From Bacteroidota bacterium (GTDB lineage Bacteria; Bacteroidota; Bacteroidia; Chitinophagales; BACL12): a DNA stretch of 13,305 nucleotides. A model generated the notes under the pieces. The model had not been told where the DNA came from, did not search any database, and saw nothing but the letters and a program-made list of their open reading frames with translations. Each line of letters opens with the position of its first letter. The stretch's first letter is position 1. The DNA lies in assembly GCA_016718035.1 (NCBI GenBank), contig JADKEK010000019.1:1-13305 (forward strand), read 5' to 3'. Shown one piece after another: positions 8,266 through 13,305 of this stretch. The position numbers were made by a program, and so were the translations under genes.

Positions 8266-9469
8266 ATGAAACAATTTTTAATAATAGCCACCATTTTTTG
8301 CGTAGCATTAACCGTAAATGCTCAATCTACCTATTATCGTGGTAGTTTAACCACACCGGGTGGCGATTTAATTTTCTTTTTTACCATCGATAATAATGTT
8401 TCCGGTGAACCGGTTAAATATACGCTTGAAAACGGCGTTGAAACCATTGCAGGATTGTGTTCAAAAAAAGGTGACTCAATCGTAATGTCCTCACCCATTT
8501 TTAATACTGAGATTATTGCATTGTTTAATAATGATAAATCGCAACTCAACGGAAAATGGTACGATAGATCGCGGGTAGGCAATTATTATTTACCTTTTTC
8601 TGCGGTTTTTGTAAAAGAAAATGTATACAAACCCGGATTAACAACTCCTGTTGCAGATATCAGCGGTCGTTATGATGCAAAATTTATTGATGGTGATGTT
8701 ATTGATAATACAGTTGGCATATTTAAACAGGAAGGAAATAAATTATCAGGCACATTTTTAACCACCACAGGCGATTATCGCATGTTAAATGGTTATGTAA
8801 GTGGCGATGATTTTTATTTGACAGCTTTTGATGGTTCACATGCATTTTTATTCAAAGGAAAAATACTGGATAACAAAACCTCCCTGGATATTTTACAGTG
8901 GTATACATTTTCAGTCGCCATTTATTGCCTCGTTAAATCCGCAAGCTGCTTTACCAGACCCAAAATCGTTGTTATTTTAAAAGAAGGATATTCCAAATTG
9001 CATTTTTCATTTCCGGATGAAACAGGAAAGTAGTAACTTTAGAAGATGCACAATTTAAAGATAAAGCAGTTATTATTTTAATAACGGGCAGCTGGTGTCC
9101 AAAATTGTATGGACGAGGACCAGTTACATGAAGGAAATTGAAGAAAAATATAAAGGTAAACCTGTCGCAATTGTAGCATTAAGTTTGAGCGGCAAACCGA
9201 TGCGGTTTCATTTTTGCAAAAATATAAACAAGAATTAAACAGCATTTTGGTGTGCGTCTATCCGTTTTAAATGCTGGACTGCCCAAAACCCGCAAGTGAA
9301 GCATTACCGATGTTAAATAAAGTAATGGGATTTCCCACCCACTATCATTTAAATAAACAACACGATGTAGTCGAAATTTCCACCGGTTTCAACGGCCCTG
9401 CTACAGGGATTTATTTGTATTATATCAGCAATCGTTTGAAAAATGTTGGATGAGTTGATACAACAGTAA
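8266..9469 (+). CDS. TlpA-like periplasmic thioredoxin-fold protein (many frameshifts)
   Basis: Signal peptide MKQFLIIATIFCVALTVNAQ, then an N-terminal beta-rich domain (YRGSLTTPGGDLIFFFTID..NGVETIAG), as found in Bacteroidota TlpA-family proteins, and a C-terminal thioredoxin fold. The thioredoxin part reconstructs as LKEGYSKLHFSFPDETGK, VVTLEDAQFKDKAVIILITG, SWCPNC with the redox cysteines at 9096-9098 and 9106-9108, MKEIEEKYKGKPVAIVALS, LPKTASEALPMLNKVMGFPT and FEKMLDELIQQ, ending at the TAA at 9467-9469. The predicted role is thiol-disulfide exchange in the periplasm; the substrate is unknown. The frame is continuous to about 8895, then breaks repeatedly (near 8900, 8983, 9027, 9101, 9122, 9190, 9247, 9284, 9340, 9410). 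The length, about 400 residues, is normal for the family. Confidence 0.87.
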
Positions 9470-9575
9470 TAAATACCGAAAAGTAAATTTCCTAAAAAAA
9501 GTATCCTACATTTAGCAAATTAGTTTTACCACCATAACATTTGGAATAAACTTTCAACACAAAACGGACTCTCAA

Positions 9576-9660
9576 GAATGTCTAATGAAACCCCAGAATG
9601 TCCCAGAGAAACTCGAAGAATGTCACATGAAACCCCGAGGATGTCCCATGAGGGAGTTAG
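9576..9660. repeat. four degenerate tandem repeats of about 21 bp
   Basis: Units start at 9576, 9596, 9618 and 9639 and share the pattern RGAATGTCnnATGAAACCCCGA. The last unit runs directly into the double-hairpin element through GGATGTCCCATGAGGGAG. A single similar unit (AAATGTCCCATCC) stands near the second copy of that element at 11942. Confidence 0.65.
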
Positions 9661-9695
9661 CTCCCGAATAACTCGGATGCTCGCATCCCCGAAAA
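9643..9695. repeat. double-hairpin intergenic element, copy A
   Basis: 53 bp beginning GTCCCATGAGGGAG and ending CCCCGAAAA. It contains two successive palindromes, GGGAGTTAGCTCCC and GGATGCTCGCATCC, separated by CGAATAACTC. A nearly identical copy in the same orientation lies at 11967-12021, on the other side of the OmpA-family gene. Confidence 0.85.
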
Positions 9696-9840
9696 TATTG
9701 TTTCGACCAGTATTTAAGAATTACTTCTGTGTTTTCAGTCCCAGGAGTGCTTTACATCCAAAAAAAAATAAACAAACAATAACACCATGCGATTATTCGG
9801 AGGGTGTATTTAGACGGGTTATTTATAGTAACCATAAAAG

Positions 9841-9862
9841 CCCAACTTCAAAAATTGTTGGG
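9841..9862. terminator. possible stem-loop terminator
   Basis: CCCAAC and GTTGGG form a 6-bp stem around a 10-base loop. Read on the minus strand the stem is followed by CTTTT. It is an isolated hairpin with no gene clearly ending into it, so it may instead be a REP-like sequence. Confidence 0.3.
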
Positions 9863-9973
9863 TTGTGCAGAATAAATTTTTTTAATTGCGGAAGAGCCTT
9901 ACTCGAACATGTGTGGGTTTTTTGGGTTAATGACATACATTGCTTCGTAGGTGTCCTTGATTATAAATTGTAA

Positions 9974-9992
9974 GGACGAATTGCATCCGCCC
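9974..9992. repeat. near-palindromic REP-like sequence
   Basis: The 19-mer GGACGAATTGCATCCGCCC is almost its own reverse complement and resembles the GGGCGAATTGCATTCGCCC palindrome seen between genes in many bacterial genomes. A second small inverted repeat, CATCG..CGATG, follows about 11 bp downstream. Confidence 0.5.
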
Positions 9993-10274
9993 ATACAAAC
10001 ATCGGACAATTGCGATGGGGTAGGAGAAATACTATTCAAATATTGACACTCACTCCTTAACCCAAACAACTATCTCACTAATTACACCATAAACATTGCG
10101 GATACATTCAACAACCAAAAAGGGTCTAATCCTTTAAACAAGGTTGTTTCGTCTATAATCGCTATCCAATAATCAGTGAATTATACAAAACAAAAAAATA
10201 TTTATGTAACTAATCGCTTTGGATAAAGACCATCTTTGAATGGTGATAATATTTTAACTATTAAACTCTATTTT

Positions 10275-11405
10275 ATGAAATTTGAATTATCAAAATAATA
10301 TTGGGTGTGGCGACTTTATTGTTGACCTACCAACTGCTCTAATCAGATAAATGGTGCACTGGTAAATGATATAATTGTTAGCGACAATTATGAATTATTT
10401 ATTGCAGATGCAGGAACTAATATGAATGCTTTTAGCAACGATGCCGATGGCGATGGTGTAAAAGATAAACGCGATGATTGTCCTGATACACCTGAAGGTG
10501 TTGCTGTGGATGAAAATGGTTGTCCCGTAGATGCCGACAACGATAAAATTGCCGATTATTTAGATAAATGTGCCATGGTTCCGGGTTTAGCAAAATTAAA
10601 TGGTTGCCCCGATCAGGATAAAGATGATATTGCAGATAAAGATGATGCATGCCCTGAAGTGCCCGGTTTAGCTAGGTTTCAGGGTTGCCCCGACAGCGAC
10701 AGCGATGGTGATGGTATTCAGGATGCCATGGATAAATGCCCTAATATGAAAGGTTTGGACATGTTTAAAGGTTGTCCCGATACTGATAATGATGGTGTTG
10801 ATGATGCCAACGATAAATGCCCGGGAACAGAAGCAGGAATTAAAGTTGATGCTTTAGGTTGTAGTGCAGATGCTGACCGCGATGGCATTATTGACTCTGA
10901 TGATAAATGTCCTGATACGCCAAAAGGTATTAAAGTAGATATGAAAGGTTGCCCTGCCGATACAGATGGTGATGGTGTAATTGATACTAACGATAAATGT
11001 CCAACCACCAAAGGAGAAGGTAGTACAAATGGTTGTCCCGTTATTAAAGAAGATGTGAAAAAACGTCTGAATTTTGCTGCACGTGGCATTCAGTTTGAAT
11101 CTGGAAAAGCGACTTTAAAAACTACATCTAATTCGATGTTAGATGAGGTGGTAAGTATGTTAAAAGAATACACCGATTATAATCTTATCATTTCAGGTCA
11201 TACCGATAATGTTGGTGGTGATGATATGAATATAGTTTTTATCACCAGAAGGGTAGATGTATTAAGGCATTTATTGAGCAAAGGTGTTACCCCAACACGC
11301 CTCACCGCAACCGGTTTTGGTGAAACAAAACCAATTTCAACCAACGATACCGAAGTGGGTCGCTCACAAAACAGGAGAGTGGAACTGGAATTAGTAATTA
11401 GATAA
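10275..11405 (+). CDS. OmpA-family protein with seven thrombospondin type 3 repeats (N-terminal frameshifts)
   Basis: Envelope protein predicted to bind calcium and peptidoglycan. The frame from 10422 to the stop is intact. Seven repeats of the form DxDxDGxxDxxDxCP..GCP fill about residues 53-258, with paired cysteines and Asp/Asn calcium ligands. The last 110 residues form an OmpA C-terminal domain: IQFESGKATL, SGHTDNVGG with the diaminopimelate-binding Asp, and NRRVELEL with the conserved Arg. The helix usually reading NxxLSxxRA is here NIVFITRR, which may hide small errors. Upstream, ATG 10275 opens MKFELSK, and after two single-base corrections IILGVATLLLTYQTAQ, a signal peptide, then NQINGALVNDIIVSDNYELF. 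The N-terminus is too short for an eight-stranded barrel, so a soluble, wall-attached protein is likelier. An 8-bp inverted repeat, ATAATTGT/ACAATTAT, lies inside the coding region at 10371-10391. Confidence 0.9.
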
Positions 11406-11425
11406 TATACCTATGGTTGTTTTAT

Positions 11426-11472
11426 AAATGGCATTGTATCTGAAAAGGTAGAATGCCATTTTATTTTTATTT
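11426..11472 (+). terminator. strong rho-independent terminator after the OmpA-family gene
   Basis: AAATGGCATT (11426-11435) pairs perfectly with AATGCCATTT (11452-11461) around a 16-base loop and is followed by the T-rich TATTTTTATTTT. It starts 20 bases after the OmpA-family stop. Confidence 0.8.
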
Positions 11473-11966
11473 TAAATTGGGTTTTAATTAAGCGAATTAA
11501 AATTGATGAAATAAACAATCTATTTTTCACTTAATTTTTCATCATTATAGTGGTAAGTTCAATATCCGAAAATTCACCACAAAGTTTCAAAGAAGGCCTC
11601 GGCAACACTAAGAATAGTTTTTGCAATATAATTTATTAGGCAATTGGAGTCATGCACCCGGTTGTGTTGGATCACTAGCGTAACTAGCGCCGCTTAGCGA
11701 CTTCATTGGCTTCTTCTATATGAATGGAATGAGTGCAAAATTAAAACGTAATGTTGTAGATGCCCGATGATGTTATTTACACCTGGAAAAAAATCAATTC
11801 ATAAAAAAATTACAATTACGCGGCATGGAAAATAATGGAATATCGTTGAGTAAAGATTTAATTTTTCTTTCGAATTTATCGCAAGACTGTGTTGAAATTA
11901 TATTTTATTATTGAAGCACCAACCCTGCTCGTACAGAAATAAATGTCCCATCCGCAACACACACCC

Positions 11967-12021
11967 GTCCCATGAGGGAGTTAACTCCCGAATAACTTTC
12001 GGATGCTCGCATCCCCGAAAA
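11967..12021. repeat. double-hairpin intergenic element, copy B
   Basis: 55 bp with the palindromes GGGAGTTAACTCCC and GGATGCTCGCATCC. Compared with copy A it has A for G in the first loop centre and two extra T in the linker (AATAACTTTCGG), which creates a third small inverted repeat, CGAATAACTTTCG. Otherwise it is identical from GTCCCATGAG to CCCCGAAAA. Confidence 0.85.
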
Positions 12022-12226
12022 AAATGATGTTAAGTCCAAATTCAAATCTTGAAATTTTTATTGATTTCATATTTACTATTCTTCATTTTGTAAAGTCTTA
12101 TTGTGAAGTTTAATACCAATAAAAAAAGATTGATATCTCTGAATTAACATTTTAGTAAACATGTTATTGAGTTTTACGAATGAAGCGTTTAGTATAAACC
12201 CGCGTGAGTGATTGTAGCGGAAACAA

Positions 12227-12278
12227 GCTAATGTGCTAATGTGTTGATGTGCTAATGTGCTGATGGAACAACCGGATT
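12227..12278. repeat. ctaatgtg short tandem array with GGAACAACCGG flank
   Basis: Units GCTAATGT, GTTGATGT and GCTGATG alternate in tandem and end at GGAACAACCGGATT (12265-12278). Read on the other strand, the array at 1390-1490 has the same unit type and ends in GGAACAGCCGGTT, so the two are one element type in opposite orientation. Confidence 0.75.
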
Positions 12279-12325
12279 AGGATTTAATTTGAAATGAAAT
12301 AGCTTGTTGCAGCGTAAAGCACGGT

Positions 12326-12360
12326 GCCGCTCGAGTGGATGGTGAATTGAAATGTTAATT
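12326..12360. repeat. GCCGCT..AGTGGA..GGTG element, second copy
   Basis: The first 22 bases (GCCGCTCGAGTGGATGGTGAAT) match GCCGCTAAAGTGGAGGGTGGAT at 1120-1141 at 18 positions, and both copies run on to TTAATT. Both lie a short distance after a TAATGTG-type repeat. Confidence 0.45.
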
Positions 12361-12478
12361 GCGGCACACGCCCAAATCATTTTTAGGAATTTAATAACTT
12401 TGTTTTGAGTGCTATATTAATTATCAGCACTTTAGTCTGCCTATGCCTACGCTAGTGCAATGTATTTTTTCAACTTTT

Positions 12479-12512
12479 TTTGCTACTCCCAAACAATTAA
12501 AAATATCTTTTG
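12479..12512 (+). promoter_or_regulatory. promoter of tRNA-Gln
   Basis: A TTTG -33 element (12479-12482), a 21-base spacer and TATCTTTTG (12504-12512), which is the Bacteroidota -7 box TATCTTTG with one extra T. Transcription would begin about 35 bases before the tRNA. The extra T may be a consensus error like those in the genes. Confidence 0.5.
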
Positions 12513-12554
12513 CACTCTCAATTTTTCAGAAATTCATTTCCAGAAAAGCGAAAC

Positions 12555-12627
12555 TGGCTGATGGTGTAACTGGCACGACGTCTGATTTTGGTTCAGAAGA
12601 GTCTAGGTTCAGGCCCTGGTCGGCCAA
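12555..12627 (+). tRNA. tRNA-Gln (anticodon TTG)
   Basis: The acceptor arm TGGCTGA (12555-12561) pairs with TCGGCCA (12620-12626), with one G-T wobble, and A12627 is the discriminator. The anticodon arm is TCTGA/TCAGA around TTTTGGT, with anticodon TTG at 12588-12590. The T arm CTAGG/CCTGG encloses TTCAGGC, slightly unlike the usual TTCGANC and perhaps miscalled. The first base pair T-A and the TTG anticodon are typical of glutamine tRNA. CCA is not encoded, as is usual in Bacteroidota. Its U34 is a known target of MnmH/SelU, whose gene lies at 7201-8220. Confidence 0.93.
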
Positions 12628-12628
12628 C

Positions 12629-12652
12629 AACCTCCACTTAGGAGGGTTTTTT
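12629..12652 (+). terminator. rho-independent terminator of tRNA-Gln
   Basis: CCTCC (12631-12635) and GGAGG (12641-12645) form a stem around ACTTA, extended by AA/TT across a bulged G, and followed by six T. It begins two bases after the tRNA. Confidence 0.85.
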
Positions 12653-12811
12653 ATACTCGGAAATAGGTGATCGCCGGCGGTTGCCCAGGTGATGGTGATT
12701 CAACGCAAGCAGGCGGATGATGAGTTATGATTGTCCTTGATTCTAAGATGATCATTGCTAAAAACATCCTTCGTGTAACTTGAGACCCTTAGAGACTTCG
12801 CGGCTACCTGC

Positions 12812-12847
12812 CAAGGAAATAAATAGGTTAACCTGTTCATTTCCTTG
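12812..12847. repeat. 36-bp near-perfect palindrome
   Basis: CAAGGAAAT at the left end pairs with ATTTCCTTG at the right end, and the centre is GGTTAACC (12826-12833). Only two of the 18 base pairs fail, and one of those would be a G-U pair in RNA. There is no T tract after it, so it is not an ordinary terminator. Confidence 0.85.
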
Positions 12848-13079
12848 AAACAAGAGCACTGTAACTGTAATGAACAAGATTTGGCTTTACCACTAAGGCT
12901 CAAAAGTGCTGCCTCAAGTAACTCAAGGTCAGTTCATACTCAAATGATCATGTTTTCAGATCAGTTAAATACGTCAAAACCACTCATCACTCATCACTCA
13001 TCGCTCCTCCACATTGCCCTCGTTTTCAATGCTTTCTCTATATTATTTGCCATTCTCGCCAAATGTTTCCTTTGTTCCT

Positions 13080-13087
13080 TATTTTTG
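13080..13087 (+). promoter_or_regulatory. -7 box upstream of fructose-bisphosphate aldolase
   Basis: TATTTTTG matches TAnnTTTG and lies 28 bases before the aldolase ATG, giving a leader of about 22 bases. The nearest TTTG elements upstream (13071 and 13046) are not at ideal spacing. Confidence 0.45.
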
Positions 13088-13115
13088 CCTCGTCACACTA
13101 AAACAATAGTATAAT

Positions 13116-13305
13116 ATGTCAATCAACAACATTGTTAGTTTACTCGGAGATAAAGCAGGCTACTTCACTGAACCCACGAATCAAAACCATTTCCAATCAG
13201 CTATACATGTACTGGGTGGGGATTTGTAGACCGCATTTGGGTGAACAGCGACCGCAATCACCAAGTATTGCGTAACATTCAGAGCAATGTATAATACTGG
13301 TCGTC
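13116..13305 (+). CDS. fbaB: class I fructose-bisphosphate aldolase, 5' part (cut by window end, frameshifts)
   Basis: Glycolytic and gluconeogenic enzyme cleaving fructose 1,6-bisphosphate to dihydroxyacetone phosphate and glyceraldehyde 3-phosphate through a Schiff-base lysine. Only the first 60 or so codons are present. MSINNIVSLLGDKAGY is read directly. After small corrections the text continues LNHESKTIS, then FVDRIWVNSDRNHQVLRNIQ and AMYNTGR, matching the N-terminal region of DhnA-type class I aldolases common in Bacteroidota. Frame breaks lie near 13167, 13200-13225 (several single bases) and 13285. The catalytic lysine lies beyond the window. The identity rests on recalled family sequence from this N-terminal part. 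Confidence 0.8.

Larger units (their letters stand above)
9470..10274. other. intergenic region with repeats and hairpins, no gene recognised
   Basis: Between the tlpA-like stop and the OmpA-family start. It contains four degenerate 21-bp repeats (9576-9660), a double-hairpin element (9643-9695), an inverted repeat CCCAAC..GTTGGG at 9841-9862, and a near-palindrome (9974-9992). An open stretch on the plus strand at 9578-9973 is made partly of these repeats and shows no signal peptide, domain or family-like pattern, so I do not call it a gene. Confidence 0.6.
11473..12478. other. intergenic region with repeats, no gene recognised
   Basis: Holds an AT-only inverted repeat TTTTAATT/AATTAAAA (11482-11502), a CACCACAAAG..AACACTAAG stretch near 11576-11612 that resembles a common Bacteroidota intergenic repeat, the second double-hairpin element (11967-12021), the ctaatgtg array (12227-12278) and the GCCGCT element (12326-12360). 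A plus-strand frame at about 11625-11930 stays open except for two or three stops (for example MNGMSAKLKRNVVDAR, then QLRGMENNGISLSKDLIF). It might be a decayed or indel-broken gene, but no family is recognised. TAACTTTG at 12395-12402 matches a -7 box with no gene obviously behind it. Confidence 0.5.
12657..13115. other. intergenic region with palindrome and short repeats, no gene recognised
   Basis: Contains an inverted arrangement of ACTTGAG..CCTTAG-type sequence (12768-12800 and its partly matching reverse complement at 12895-12932) around the palindrome at 12812-12847. A CATCACT microsatellite lies at 12981-13003. A plus-strand open stretch at 12845-13114 starts inside the palindrome and runs through this microsatellite; it shows no domain and is not called. 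Confidence 0.5.

Noticed and set aside
5133..9469. In-frame TGA codons near selenium genes considered as selenocysteine
   Set aside because: Each TGA lies where a one-base correction restores the family reading in another frame. SelD has Cys at the catalytic position, the TlpA-like protein reads CPNC, and no selB or clear SECIS-like context is visible.
9578..9973. 131-codon open stretch on the plus strand
   Set aside because: Its first third is made of the 21-bp tandem repeats and the double hairpin, and the rest shows no domain, signal peptide or typical composition. It lies in a repeat-rich gap.
10432..11089. Long minus-strand open frames opposite the OmpA-family gene
   Set aside because: They are mirror images of the Asp-rich calcium repeats, which read as His/Arg- or Ser/Pro-rich strings on the other strand.
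9643..12021. Flanked OmpA-family segment considered as a composite transposon
   Set aside because: The flanking repeats are only 53-55 bp, no transposase is present, and no target-site duplication could be identified.
12845..13114. 89-codon open stretch on the plus strand before the aldolase
   Set aside because: It begins within the palindrome, runs through a CATCACT microsatellite and ends just before the aldolase start, over its promoter. It looks like chance.

Overview
The window looks like a chromosomal segment of a Bacteroidota bacterium, probably from the Chitinophagales/Sphingobacteriales/Saprospiria side. The evidence is a type IX secretion sorting domain at 6317-7137, an OmpA-family protein with thrombospondin type 3 calcium-binding repeats, a Bacteroidota-style TlpA-like thiol oxidoreductase, TAnnTTTG-type -7 promoter boxes, a tRNA gene without an encoded CCA, and AT-rich intergenic DNA with many short repeats. 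Genes are mostly housekeeping or metabolic and are not arranged in one operon.

Layout. 72-1089: murB (+). 1090-1492: repeat-rich intergenic DNA. 1493-2352: a DECR-like short-chain reductase (-), divergent from a hotdog acyl-CoA thioesterase (+, 2473-2913). 3050-4326: a class I aminotransferase (-). 4577-5146: an exported probable outer membrane protein (+) whose end overlaps selD (-, 5133-6209). 6317-7137: a T9SS-sorted secreted protein (+). 7201-8220: mnmH/selU (-). 8266-9469: a TlpA-like protein (+). 9470-10274: repeat-rich gap. 10275-11405: an OmpA/TSP3 protein (+) with a strong terminator. 11406-12554: a second repeat-rich gap. 12555-12627: tRNA-Gln(UUG). 12657-13115: a third gap with a large palindrome. 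13116-13305: start of a class I fructose-bisphosphate aldolase, cut by the window end.

The dominant oddity is that nine of the eleven protein genes are interrupted by single-base indels, often in short homopolymers. After correction every one of them reads as a full-length family member with its catalytic motifs intact. This looks like uncorrected long-read consensus error rather than pseudogene formation, so I annotate the reconstructed spans as CDS and state where the frame breaks. Only the 4577 outer membrane protein and selD (about 1.6 kb) are clean.

Functionally, the one coherent pathway is tRNA 2-selenouridine formation. SelD makes selenophosphate and MnmH/SelU uses it to replace sulfur at wobble U34 of the Lys, Glu and Gln tRNAs; one of those substrates, tRNA-Gln(UUG), lies in the same window. 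No selA or selB, and no convincing selenocysteine codon, is visible. I do not see a defence system, CRISPR array or mobile element. The most unusual non-coding content is a set of repeated, structured intergenic elements: a 73-bp tandem duplication with a conserved hairpin, two opposed GCACAT-type arrays sharing a flank, a double-hairpin element on both sides of the OmpA gene, and a 36-bp near-palindrome.
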